From Hyalella azteca (lineage: Eukaryota > Arthropoda > Malacostraca > Amphipoda > Hyalellidae), in NCBI RefSeq assembly GCF_000764305.2, contig NW_025946074.1, forward strand, positions 186,001 to 250,000: a stretch of DNA of 64,000 nt, read 5' to 3'. The notes under the pieces are model-generated. The model made no database searches, had not been told where the DNA came from, and saw nothing but the letters and a program-made list of their open reading frames with translations. Positions 33,952 to 45,047 of the stretch are shown here, piece by piece (position 1 is the stretch's first letter; the number at the start of each line of letters is the position of its first letter). The position numbers and the translations under genes were made by a program.

Positions 33952-34038
33952 ATACATATGAGAGCCACATCAGACCGCCACATATGAGAGCCACATCAGA
34001 CCGCCACATATGAGAGCCACATCAGACCACCACATATG
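33952..34038. repeat. 26-bp array fragment (GAGAGCCACATCAGACCGCC)
   Basis: Three units between two adapters. The same repeat forms a longer array at 36140-36300, which suggests a misplaced read fragment. Confidence 0.9.
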
Positions 34039-34076
34039 CTGTCTCTTATACACATCTAGATGTGTATAAGAGACAG
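34039..34076. other. Nextera mate-pair junction adapter (assembly artefact)
   Basis: Third exact copy of the junction, followed by ATTAGAGCCATCAGGGT repeats at 34077-34140. Confidence 0.98.
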
Positions 34077-34140
34077 TATTAGAGCCATCAGGGTAATATT
34101 AGAGCCATCAGAGTCATATTAGAGCCATCAGGGTTATCTT

Positions 34141-36139
34141 AGGATTATTGGCTTTATTCACAGCAGATGAAACAATTACGAATGTCTGTAAATCTTTATC
34201 TCAGCTATTATACATATTAATAATCATTGATATAATGATACATTGACGTCAATGAAAACGTATTTTGCTACAAGCAAATTAAAGCTCGTAAGACTGTAGA
34301 AACAGTTCGTTTTAGCAGATAACCTGTTTAGATTATTTGATTGTATCACCTAATCGATGGTTTAAGTAATCACTTTCACAGATTCAATTGACTGCATGAG
34401 GCGGTGTCAAGATTAAAATATGAAACACGTCTACTAAGTACGAAAGAACTCTATAAGACATCTCATCACATTTCAAAGTTCTTTTGACAACTTCCCCTTC
34501 TTCTCCTGAGCGGATATAAATGTGTAAATCATAAAAGAATTCAAATATACAATATAAACTATTGCGCGTTGACAAACCCAGAAGTGATATGCTCTCATAC
34601 CGATGTGTGAGAGAGAAAATCTTGGTGGAAAGAGTTTGTGTCCTTGTTTGGAATTGTCCAATAATTTGTGTCCTTACTTACGAAATAGCCTTGCGTTCAG
34701 CGCTCGTCCATCGATAAGGTTGCCGATCTGTATAACCCGAACAGAATTAGGGTACCGCCTAGGTTTTTGTCCAAGAGTCGCGACACTCGGTTCACAGTAA
34801 TCATTATTCTGGGTCTGCTTAGCCACCCGATCTAAATCAGCTTCTAGTCAGAATCTCCTTTCCAATTTTATAGTCAACAGAAAGTATGAGAAGAGGTGGA
34901 CGAGCCGAATCATACCGAGCATGCAAGCTGCCCAGCGGCTGCTCTTCAAACCTCGAGCTGAAGCGGACAATGAGCGGCTGATTCAAGTTCCCCCGAGTCC
35001 TGGGCGGGACATATTTTGAAGTCTAAAAAAAATCTAAATTTCTTTATGGCAAATATCATTTGAAATACGACTTGGAGAGCAGAAGGTAGTGTTTTGGAGG
35101 CAAAATTCTCATGATGTTACAGCGTGTAGGAATGAGATCAAAATTCTTTATTTTGACCAATCCTGAATCTCAGGAATTGGCGCCGAGCATGTTGAGGCTC
35201 TGCATCCATGTTCACATGAACTAACTTGGTTCACAGGAGCAATTATTCCTTACAGAAGGTGATTTGAGTTCTATGCGCATGATATCGCCAGCCTATGCTG
35301 TTATCTGTGAGTTGTTGAAAAGGAACTTTTACATATTTCCCGTTACCTGACATCCGAAGATGAAACAAGCATAAACGAAAAGCTGAGAAAGCTTTAAGAA
35401 ATCTGTGGTCTCGAGTTTGACGTCCGCCATCTGATGTTTGAAGTCTTGTGACAAGTAATAAATGCATGGCTCAATTGTTTTGTCTTAACATTGATTAAGA
35501 TTGTTGTTTATTAATTGTTCTGACCACGGACATGATAAAGAGCCTGTATGAAACAAGGGTTCAGGAGCATCATCCTTTTATGTGTGGAGTTTCACCTACT
35601 TTACGATGAACGTGACTGATGCCTGGAAGTTAATTTTTTAAAGAAAAATTTCGATTTTTTGTACAACATCTACCGTTTGAACCTACCTGAGATAATTTTG
35701 AAATATGAAACAGGTCCTTGTTAACCACTTGTGCATATACCTTGTTGAAGTGTTCGATTATAGTTTGATGGGCATCATTTTCTTGCTATCAACCATCATT
35801 TTACAGGTACTATATCACGATGAGGTCTATTTTAAAGATATCAAGTATCTTTTTCAGCACCTTCATGCAATTGTTCACGTCCGCTGCATGAGACGCCAAA
35901 GTGGAGGAAAAAAAAATGTTTTTATTTGTGCGTTTCTTCGACATCTGACCAGTTATGAGCTGCAGAGACTTTATTAAAAGTTTAACACAAATTCAGCAAG
36001 AAGAATGTGGTACACAAATGAACACTCCTGACCCAGAAAAATGGGTCATTATAATTGCCATCTTATGGGTCATGACCCAAAGTTTGGCTACCACTGTAAC
36101 AGTCAGTAGAGCCACCTCCGCCACATATAGTCACATTTG
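34141..36139. other. No gene recognised
   Basis: Mostly AT-rich, unique-looking DNA. 35995-36110 contains inverted words related to the TA-type MITE arms (TGACCCAGAAAAATGGGTCA), too decayed to delimit. Confidence 0.45.
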
Positions 36140-36302
36140 CCATATGAAAGCCACATGAGACCGCCACATGTGAGAGCCACATGAGACCGCCACATATGAG
36201 AGCCACATGAGACCGCCACATATGAGAGCCACATCAGACCGCCACATATGAGAGCCACATCAGACCGCCACATATGAGAGCCACATCAGACCGCCAGAGA
36301 GC
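36140..36302. repeat. 26-bp minisatellite (CACATATGAGAGCCACATCA)
   Basis: About six units with ATGAGACCGCC/ATCAGACCGCC variants. It probably also supplied the fragment at 33952-34038. Confidence 0.9.
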
Positions 36303-36448
36303 CACACTGCCGCATAAGAGCAATCATTGTCAGAGCCGTCTTTGGCACGTCGGGACGTGAGCAATGTACGCTAATTACACAGCGTTATGTACGCCACATT
36401 ACACGTGCGGGTAAAAATCAACACACCCGGGCCACACTCACCCGGCGG

Positions 36449-36631
36449 TTGGCGGGTGAAATCCACCCACTGCGGTTATACTTCAAAAGATTCAAGCCGC
36501 TGGCCCCTGGGGAGGCGGGGAGTCAAGAGGTGGGCCCTTATCGCCCCACGCAGAGGCCCCACGAGGACGCGGGGGACCTTTACCCCACGGCGGGGGCTGG
36601 GGGGGTCGATGACGTCAGCAGCTCCTCCTGA
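36449..36631 (+). CDS. Possible last coding exon ending in a repeat-seeded stop
   Basis: The GC-rich frame reads LAGEIHPLRLYFKRFKPLAP, then GEAGSQEVGPYRPTQRPHED, and ends GVDDVSSSS-TGA. Composition is protein-like and differs from flanking DNA, but no acceptor AG is visible close upstream and no family is recognised. The stop codon lies inside the first unit of the 22-bp CRE array, whose unit encodes DDVSSS. The start given is only where the plausible frame becomes clear. Confidence 0.3.
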   Translation: MAGEIHPLRLYFKRFKPLAPGEAGSQEVGPYRPTQRPHEDAGDLYPTAGAGGVDDVSSSS

Positions 36632-37128
36632 TGACGTCAGCAGCTCCTCCTGATGACATCAGCAGCTCCTCCCGATGACGTCAGCAGCTCCTCCCGATGA
36701 CGTCAGCAGCTCCTCCCGATGACGTCAGCAGCTCCTCCCGATGACGTCAGCAGCTCCTCCCGATGACGTCAGCAGCTCCTCCCGATGACGTCAGCAGCTC
36801 CTCCCGATGACGTCAGCAGCTCCTCCCGATGACGTCAGCAGCTCCTCCCGATGACGTCAGCAGCTCCTCCCGATGACGTCAGCAGCTCCTCCCGATGACG
36901 TCAGCAGCTCCTCCCGATGACGTCAGCAGCTCCTCCCGATGACGTCAGCAGCTCCTCCCGATGACGTCAGCAGCTCCTCCCGATGACGTCAGCAGCTCCT
37001 CCCGATGACGTCAGCAGCTCCTCCCGATGACGTCAGCAGCTCCTCCCGATGACGTCAGCAGCTCCTCCCGATGACGTCAGCAGCTCCTCCCGATGACGTC
37101 AGCAGCTCCTCCCGATGACGTCAGCAGC
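36608..37128. repeat. 22-bp array carrying 23 perfect CRE palindromes
   Basis: 23 full units plus 15 bp of GATGACGTCAGCAGCTCCTC plus CC/CT, with strictly constant period (521 bp = 23x22+15). Every unit but the third has the full CREB/ATF site TGACGTCA; the third has TGACATCA. It ends at a single N (37129). Confidence 0.97.
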
Positions 37129-37258
37129 NGCAGCAGGCTGGTGATGTGATGATAGCAGCAGGCTGGTGATGTGATGATAGCAGCAGGCTGGTGATGTGAT
37201 GATAGCAGCAGGCTGGTGGTGTGATGATAGCAGCAGGCTGGTGGTGTGATGATAGCAT
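37129..37258. repeat. 26-bp array (GCAGCAGGCTGGTGATGTGA)
   Basis: Five units with GGTGAT/GGTGGT variants, directly after an N at 37129, so the join to the CRE array is unsure. Confidence 0.9.
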
Positions 37259-37659
37259 CAAGTAGATTTTTGTCTTCATATATCAGAAAAATCAGAATTT
37301 TTGTAATCTTCCATCAAATTTCAGTAAATTTTCGTCTCTTAGCAAAAAAGTTTTTAGTTAAGCAGGATTGTGGTACGTGGAGTCCAAAAAGAATTTTAAA
37401 TATTTAAATATATTTTTTTTATCTTAGAAATGTTGTGGATGGAAATCACTCTTATGAGTAGAATTAGTAATTTTATATTCGTTATGACAATTAATTTTAC
37501 GCCTTGTTCTACACGCGGGCATTTTTATTAGTCATATAGAGGCGTAAAATGGAATTTATTTCAGCGCACTAGTAAATGGCTTATACATTTCAGCTTAAAG
37601 AGCGCGGCATGGCTGCCGAGGGGTGTCGGTGAGGGGCGACAACCCCCCTCATCTACCCC

Positions 37660-38000
37660 CCGTGACCTGCTTTTAAAAGGGGCCCTCGGTCCCCTCTTCC
37701 CTGCCTACGCATTATTAGACCGGCGCTTCTAATTGGCCGGCACGGAGACGTGACCTTTTGCTTCACGCCTTCTCATTGGTCGATCCGGATATACGTCGCG
37801 GATCTGCTGGACGGTCGATCTGGATACGTCACCGGGCTGCTCATTGGTCGATACGGATACGTCTCGGGTGATGTGATTGGTCGCTCGGGCTGAGGTCACG
37901 TGACCTGCCGGCTTCCTGTTGCCAACGACCCCTTACTCGGCTTCTGATTGGCTGGTACAATTTTTGTGCGTCCAGAGCTGGGGTTCACCGGCTCTGCCCG
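37660..38000. promoter_or_regulatory. Promoter-like GC-rich block with CCAAT boxes and E-box palindrome
   Basis: ATTGG (inverted CCAAT) at 37732, 37775, 37843, 37876 and 37947, mostly as CATTGGTCG or GATTGG. A 12-bp palindrome GGTCACGTGACC at 37894-37905 contains TCACGTGA, the USF/MiT-type E-box. There are several ATACGTC words, and a TTTTAAAAGGGG near 37671. Density and clustering suggest a promoter; no adjacent coding exon is identified, so the direction is unknown. Confidence 0.45.
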
Positions 38001-38655
38001 GCCAGTCGAGAGGAGGTCGGCATGTGGAACGCATGTCGGTCGCGCCGTCGCCCACCAGCCTCTTTGTTTCATGTGAAACTCCATAAAATTATCAAAAAAT
38101 GTAAACATTATTTTGGGAATTCGTGGCTGAAATATGACAAAAGTGTTTAGTGCTCTAATGAACAACCTAAAATTTGACTTATTGGACCGAATGAATATTT
38201 TACGCGCTCTAAAGTGAATTATTCATGAATTATTCGGGATAGACGCGATCTTTTCTAATCCCAGGCGCATTTAAACACGTAAAATGATGAACCTAACGGC
38301 TTTTGAATTTCGTCATATTTTCCTTGGAGTAAAAGGTTGATAATATACATTAATTTATTTATGATGAGGATTTCTGAGTACTGATTTAAGATATTTGTTC
38401 ATTGCGCCGCGGCAACGAACATTGCATCTATATAAATCATGAACAAAAATCTTTGTATACCTAAATTATGCATCTTATTAAATCTAAAACCAGGAACTTT
38501 ATGTACGCCATTGAATGTTCTATATGCAATACCAACATCCCTGATTATGTTAATGCATGTGGGGCTAAATTATTGTTCTTGATGTGTTATTGTTGCAGCC
38601 GCGTTGATATTAGGGCCAATTTTATTCCCCTACATTCCATTATTTTTTATATTAT
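38001..38655. other. No gene recognised
   Basis: GC content falls back to AT-rich after about 38060; no feature seen. Confidence 0.4.
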
Positions 38656-39180
38656 TGTCAGTATATTAGCTATTATTTGACCATTATTGGTGTTATATAA
38701 TTCCGAATAATCCATTATTTGACCATTATTGGCGTTATATAATTCCGTATAATCCATTATTTGACCATTATTGGCGGTATATAATTCCGTATAATCCATT
38801 ATTTGACCATTATTGGCGGTATATAATTCCGTATAATCCATTATTTGACCATTATTGGCGGTATATAATTCCGTATAATCCATTATTTGACAAGCTTAAT
38901 CAACACAATTAGTTATTCGGCCTTTGAAGACAACCTAACTCGGTACACTGCGGTATATGTATTTGAACATGAATGATAATGTTATGCTGTTAAGTCCATT
39001 ATTTGACCATTAATGGCAGCGCTAATCTCTACGCTACATTATTTGACCATTGATTTCAACTTTAATCCCTTCACTCCTTTATTTGACCATTAATGGCAAC
39101 GCTAATCTCTACGCTACATTATTTGACCATTAATGGCAACTTTAATCCGTACACTCCTTTATTTGACCATTAATGGCAAC
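38656..39180. repeat. 42-bp and about 40-bp TTATTTGACCATTA arrays
   Basis: 38656-38890 has five units with CCATTATTTGACCATTATTG and ATATAATTCCGTATAAT. After about 100 bp of unique DNA, 38995-39180 has a related array with TTATTTGACCATTAATGGCA and ACGCTAATCTCTACGCTACA. The shared word suggests one ancestral array. Confidence 0.85.
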
Positions 39181-39184
39181 GCTA

Positions 39185-39460
39185 ATCTCTACAGTTGTAA
39201 TGCTCAATGTTGTAATGTTCAACGTTGTAATGTTCAACGTTGTAATGTTCAATGTTGTTATGTTCAACGTTGACATGTTCAACGTTGTAATGTTCAACGT
39301 TGTAATGTTCAACGTTTTAATGTTCTACGTTGTTATGTTCAAGGTTGTAATGTTCTACGTTGTTATGTTCAACGTTGTTATGTTCAAGGTTGTAATGTTC
39401 TACGTTGTTATGTTCAGCGTTGTAATGTTCAATGTTGCAATGTTCAACGTTGCAACAATG
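39185..39460. repeat. 15-bp minisatellite (GTTGTAATGTTCAAC), about 18 units
   Basis: The unit is itself near-palindromic (GTTG...CAAC). The open frame MFNVVMFNVV is a by-product of the period. Confidence 0.9.
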
Positions 39461-40743
39461 ACAATCTTCTACATTCTTGAATGCACAACATAATTACCTA
39501 TATATATAAGACAGCAAAAACGACGTTTTGTTTGCTTATGTATTTTATGCCGCAGCATCAAGCATTCATCATAGTGTTAATATTAATCAAACACTAAATT
39601 AATGCATTCCAAATATCGTTTACAAATAGACGAGACTTTATTGATTAACTTCGGCTTTTAAAATATCGATTCTCATGGCTTTGAAAACTCGCGAATTTAT
39701 GCTACGTGCGCATGAAAAGGAGCCATCACAATTATTATTGTACAATAAGAGCTCTTTCAGCATTATTATTGTTCTGTCAAAAATTCATCAGCATTTCTAT
39801 TGTCGTATTAAAAGTGCTTTAGCATTACTATTATTATATTAGTATTATTATATATTAATACTATTATTATTGCAATATATAAAAAGTTTCAGTATCACCG
39901 TCTGACATTACCTTCACTTATAGCTATTTGACATCGCGTTCCTCAATAATAACCTTTGAGGTTTTAATGCGGAATCAGGCGCTAGAATTACCTTAATCTA
40001 ATAATACTCATTAACCTTCATTGACCATCAGGCGGTAGAATAAACTTAGTTTTATAATATTCATTACACTTCATGCATTGATCGAGTTTATTTGGGTTGA
40101 TCACGTTTGGCTGATAATCAATTTAATGACAATTTTATGTCACGGAGTCCTTTTAGATTGATAACGTTTCACTATTGTTTCAATTAAATCAATTAAAAGT
40201 ATTATATTATTGAGAGGACTGACTGCTAATCAATTAATTTACTATCGAATAAAGTAATAAAATATAATTGGATTAGAAGTATTATGTCATTTAATTAAGC
40301 GCTATTAATTTTATATATCATTATCTGACGAGAATACGAGTAAAAATATGTTACTTGTTTCTTTTTTGTAAAAATTTGATTTTTTATACGAATAAAAATA
40401 ACAATTTTACCATTTGAACTGCAAAAGCAGCGTATTGGACAAACTGAAACGTTCTTTAATGTTAATTTGGCTCTAGGACTTACTTTTTTCATCAATGATA
40501 CTTATTTACACGGTAAAAGTTATACGTAAAAAAATTGCAAATGAGCACTACGGACGGTTGGGTTACGGCAAAAAATGTTTCGTATCAAATTCTTCTAACT
40601 CAGAACTTATATTTAATATATTCATCCCGTTATATAAAATTTTAATTCAATATAGCATTCACTAGTAGGAGAATAAAATTTAATACATTGTTCACATGAT
40701 ACAAAATGAAATATTAATTGTAATGGTTGTAAGCAAATTAGCG
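39461..40743. other. No gene recognised
   Basis: AT-rich with TATTATTAT-type microsatellite stretches near 39830-39870. No exon seen on either strand. Confidence 0.45.
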
Positions 40744-40917
40744 TCTAACTAAAAAATTAATGGATCATATTGTTAAAATAGTGACACACTTAATTATGAG
40801 CGCACAGCACGAGCGGACGTAGCACTGACACGCTCTTTTGCCAAGTCAAGATGACACACATAAGGGATAAAGTCCACGTTATTCGGACACAGTCTCGCTT
40901 AATTATTTCTCCGAGTG
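40744..40917. mobile_element. TA-type MITE, family 1
   Basis: Contains AAAAAATTAATGGATCA, AATAGTGACACAC, GTAGCACTGACAC and the inverted end ATTATTTCTCCGAGTG followed by TA. The left end is decayed and approximate. Confidence 0.6.
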
Positions 40918-41380
40918 TAGAACATTGGACATGAGTTTTGGCGGCCATGTTTTATTTTCTGCCGCAATTAGCACGGAATATATTAAAAATATGGTTTTTA
41001 TATTAAAAATGGTTTTTAAAATTTTATTTAGTATTAAATTCCGCCTCAGGATATCCTGTTTAGCAGCGCCCTGAGACAATCTAATTATAGAACCTGATAT
41101 ATTTTCTTAAGAACGAGGTTTCTAGAAGCAAAAAATTGTGTTTCTTAAGAAAATTAATCATCGTTTCATTAAACTCCCATTAAATAGTAATAAATCATCT
41201 CGTTTTGCAGAAATCAGGGTTACCTAAAAATTTTCTTGCTACTCTCACAACGGAAGTCGTTTTGGTATAAAAAAATCGTGTTTTCCCCACTACAAAAATA
41301 AATTTGTAATCAAAAATTCTGCTCATCCCCTCAACGAATATCACTTTTGATTCAAATATTCCCCATCACTCCCCACCACG

Positions 41381-41612
41381 GATAACTTTTTGGACATCGG
41401 GGACCGAGCCTCGCGGCCCGGGACGCTGGACCCCAACAACCTCAACCGCTTCCCCAGCATGGACCGTCGCAGCCCCATGAGCATCCCCGCCCCCGCCCGC
41501 AGCCCCAGGATCTCCCCACGCTGCTCCCCATGCTCTTCCCCAGCGACGGCACGTCGCTTCAAGGACGACGTAGAGGCTCTTCCCCGGGACATCGAGAAGC
41601 TCATCTACACAG
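41381..41612 (+). CDS. Unidentified Ser/Pro/Arg-rich internal exon
   Basis: The frame reads DNFLDIGDRASRPGTLDPNN, then LNRFPSMDRRSPMSIPAPAR, then SPRISPRCSPCSS, then RRFKDDVEALPRDIEKLIYTG, ending TAC ACA G before gtgggg (phase 1). It is strongly GC-rich in AT-rich surroundings and lacks stops. Repeated R-S-P and S-P words suggest a phosphorylated linker, with a helical end. No acceptor AG lies between the in-frame TGA at 41348 and 41405; CCACCACG-GATAAC may be a damaged CCACCAG acceptor. I do not recognise the protein. The donor merges into a 19-bp minisatellite. Confidence 0.5.
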
Positions 41613-41770
41613 GTGGGGAATGAGGGGACTAGTGGGGAATGAGGGGACTGGTGGGGAATGGGGGGACTGATGGGGAATGAGGGGACTGGTGGGGAATGAG
41701 GGGACTGATGGGGAATGAGGGGACTGGTGGGGAATGAGGGAGGTGGGGAATAAGGGGACTGATGGGGAAG
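41613..41770. repeat. 19-bp minisatellite starting on the exon donor
   Basis: About eight units of GTGGGGAATGAGGGGACTG. The first base of the array is the G of the donor GT, so each unit repeats a donor-like GTGGGG. It loses order by about 41800. Confidence 0.9.
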
Positions 41771-42537
41771 AGGGGTGAAAGGCGGGGAAGTGCAGGGACA
41801 TGTGGGAAACGGGGTACAGGTTGGGATGTTGGGTATAAATAGAATTCCATGCATGTACGATTTAGCCTCCAACTCCCGTACAATTGATAGGCTGTAATAG
41901 GCTCAGTGAAATCAAGATTCATATTCTAGACTCTAGGTTCTATATAGGATCTAGAGCCTCTAGACTTCAGAAAATACAGACAAAAGTGATTAAAAAAGAA
42001 AGAGAAATAAAAGAATGCGATTGCAAAATTACGAATTCTATACAATACGATTCTAATGTATGTTCAAAAAAGATTTAGACAAGTCAATTTAAGCTGCAGC
42101 AGCCTACACAATAACAACCGATACAGCTATAATTATAATAACCTATAAGAAAATCATGAGTATATGCAGCGATTGTAGGGAACAGAGTTTTCTCTCAAAG
42201 AAAACTAGTTCATTAGTTGAATCTTCTGCCCCAAAAAATTCTGCATTAATGCCCGTATAATCTTGTAGTTTCATAATTCTTAATAGAGTAATTTTATTAT
42301 AATTATTCTATTGAAATCACTAAACTTGAATATCAGAGAACTAATATACGGTAAATGGTTCTTAAATAATAAAGATATAAGTTTCTTGCGATGAAAAGCA
42401 CACCATAAGTTACTTCAGTGAACAGACGTTATTAAAATTAAAAAATTGACGTAATAAGACAACAGCTAACGCAACAATAACAGTTGAAAATAAAATAACA
42501 TGTCACAAAGTTGAAAGCGGCAATGTCATATTGTGGG
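41771..42537. other. No gene recognised
   Basis: AT-rich DNA with a short TCTAGACTCTAGGTTCTA duplication near 41925-41970. Confidence 0.4.
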
Positions 42538-43070
42538 TAGAATTACATGGGTAGAAATGCTAGGTAGAAATGCTGACTGTAATTGCTGAGTAGAAATGCT
42601 GAGTAGGAATGCTAAATAGAAATGCTAAATAGAAATGCTAAATATAAATGCTAAATAGAAATGCTAAATAGAAATGCTAAATAGAAATGCTAAATAGAAA
42701 TGCTAAATAGAAATGCTAAATAGAAATGCTAAATAGAAATGCTAAATAGAAATGCTGAGTAGACATGCTGAATATAAATGTTGAGTAGAAATGCTGACTA
42801 GAAATGCTAAATAGAAATGCTGAGTAGACATGCTGAGTAGAAATGCTGAAGAGAAAGCTGAGTAGAAATGCTGAGTAGAAATGCTGAGTAGTCATGCTGA
42901 GTAGAAATGCTAAATAGAAAACGCAGAGTAAAAATGCTGAGTATAAATGCGAGGTAAATTGCTGGGATAAAAACGCAATGCAAAATTGCTGAGTAAAAGT
43001 GATGAATAGAAATATTAGTTAGAATCGCAGGGTAAAAATGCTAGGTAAAATTCTAGATAGAATTAAAATG
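42538..43070. repeat. 13-bp minisatellite (AGAAATGCTAAAT / AGAAATGCTGAGT)
   Basis: About 38 units. The centre (42606-42750) is homogeneous TAAAT type; the edges are mixed TGAGT type and more diverged, the usual pattern of an array that expands from its middle. Confidence 0.9.
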
Positions 43071-43256
43071 ACCAAATATTTTCCTTAGAGTAAATTTTTA
43101 GCAGTTGATTTTTTGACTTAGATTTAGACACTCGTAAAAATATCGTACACAGTGAAAAGTGTTTCGCTGTAGAATTAGCGCAGGCTGAAGAAGTATGGAA
43201 ATAGTAAAATAAATACCGTCATATTAATTAAATGCCCATCAGTATATTTATTTATG

Positions 43257-43951
43257 TGTCCAGTGTCAGGTAGGCATCTCATTTTATTCATTATTTATAT
43301 TATAAGATTAGATCATGTGGAATTAAAACGTAATATTCACTAGACGTGGTAGAGATTTATGTAGATTGATGGATTGATGTAGAGATTGATTGAAAAATAT
43401 TAGTACTGAGTCGGCGTCTAGACAACATCACGCGTTAATTTCGCGCAGTAGTGGGCGGAAGTAGGAGTCTATAAAAGGGCTGGGCACATTAATAAGTCCC
43501 CCAGTAGTTAGCTCGACCGCCTCGATGTAACACATATTACAGCTACTCCTACACTGTTAGAAAAATCAACATTAAACGGTATTACCGGCCTTTCAGTAAC
43601 CGGAAGGCACGTGAAAATAAACATCGTGTTACCGTTTTTATTCAAGTTTTACACTAGAAACCCGTGTAACATCTGAAAAAATGGCCAAACGGTTTATTAT
43701 CACTAGGCGGTTGGTTACTGGAACGCTTGCAATACCGTTTTTTCACTGTTTCTTCGAATAGTGTACCTAACAATCGTATCCATCTACTTGTCTGTAAATG
43801 TAATAACACTCATATATTACCATCAAATATCAAAATTAGTTAATATAGAGAAGTGTCTTATACTTATCCCCACTTATTTAGTCAACGAATCCTTGTTCTC
43901 CTGTTGAACATATATTATTAGTTAGGTGGCGCTTAATATTACCTCCTGACA
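43257..43951 (+). mobile_element. LTR B (Ty3/gypsy-like solo LTR with nested MITE)
   Basis: Begins TGTCCAGTGTCAGGTAGGCA and ends CCTCCTGACA. Flanks TATG/CATG form a decayed 4-bp TSD. It shares CAGTAGTGGGCGGAAG and a TATAAAAG box (43470) with LTR C, and CTTATCCC plus TTAGTCAACGAA further on. A 212-bp MITE is inserted at 43552. Confidence 0.75.
43552..43763. mobile_element. TA-type MITE, family 2 (inside LTR B)
   Basis: Starts CACTGTTAGAAAAATCAAC; its inverse end reads CACTATTCGAAGAAACAGTG. Both arms carry AAACGGTATT. TA is duplicated on both sides (43550-43551, 43764-43765). Confidence 0.8.
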
Positions 43952-44221
43952 CATGCATATAGATATAATGTTCATTAATGTGCATCATAAAATTAAAAGA
44001 ATGTTTAGTTTCAGTACCATTCGCGAGCGCGTTCTGCAGCAATATTATCATATTATCAAACTCATATTATAATTCATAATGAATGACTTGCTGACGCATT
44101 CCTTTTAAAGCAAAATTACATTGTGCCAGGATATTCAAGTGCTTGATTGGCATGAGTAGCGGAAAAAACTAAAAAGTGTCATAAATGCAAAATGAATGCT
44201 TCATTTTAATGAATGTCTTGC
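43952..44221. other. No gene recognised
   Basis: AT-rich spacer between LTR B and the 34-bp array. Confidence 0.4.
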
Positions 44222-44612
44222 TTAGGATATTGTTAGGAGATACTGAGTCTCTGGCGTATAGGATATTGTTAGGAGACATTGAGTCTCTGGCGTAGGATAT
44301 TGTTAGGAGACATTGAGTCTCTGGCGTAGGATATTGTTAGGAGACATTGAGTCTCTGGCGTATAGGATATTGTTAGGAGACATTGAGTCTCTGGTGTAGG
44401 ATATTGTTAGGAGACATTTAGTCTCTGGCGTAGGATATTGTTAGGAGACATTAAGTCTCTGGCGTAGGATATTGTTAGGAGACATTAAGTCTCTGGCGTA
44501 GGACATGTTAGGAGACATTGAGTCTCTGGCGTAGGATATTGTTAGGAGACATTGAGTCTCTGGCGTATAGGATATTGTTAGGAGACATTTATTCTCTGGC
44601 GTAGGATATTCA
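44222..44612. repeat. 34-bp minisatellite, about 11 units
   Basis: The unit contains AGGATATTGTTAGGAGACAT and TGAGTCTCTGGCGT, with an extra TA in some units. The G-rich 44690-44780 stretch after it has no exon. Confidence 0.9.
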
Positions 44613-44836
44613 TGAAGTATCCTGGGTCTACTAGGATCTCAAACGGCGGCCATTTTGTCGTTCAGGATGCGTCGATAGAACGGGGGGCCACGACACTCCC
44701 CGGGGGGCTGAGGAGTGGGCCGGAAGAGAGGGAAAAAGAGGAGGGGGAGGGAGAGGGGAAGAGAGAGAGGGAAGAGTCCGTTTACATATAAACTAAAGGA
44801 TAGGAATAACCTGCATATTGGAATAAAGAGTAGGAA

Positions 44837-45047
44837 NNNNNNNNNNNNNNNNNNNNNNNNNNNNNNNNNNNNNNNNNNNNNNNNNNNNNNNNNNNNNNNN
44901 NNNNNNNNNNNNNNNNNNNNNNNNNNNNNNNNNNNNNNNNNNNNNNNNNNNNNNNNNNNNNNNNNNNNNNNNNNNNNNNNNNNNNNNNNNNNNNNNNNNN
45001 NNNNNNNNNNNNNNNNNNNNNNNNNNNNNNNNNNNNNNNNNNNNNNN
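44837..45047. other. Assembly gap (211 N)
   Basis: Interrupts the Ty3/gypsy fragment on its 3' (minus-strand) side. Confidence 1.

Noticed and set aside
33799..33987. Endonuclease frame continuing into SYTHLDVYKRQ
   Set aside because: Only the part before 33914 is genomic; the rest is adapter and an unrelated repeat.
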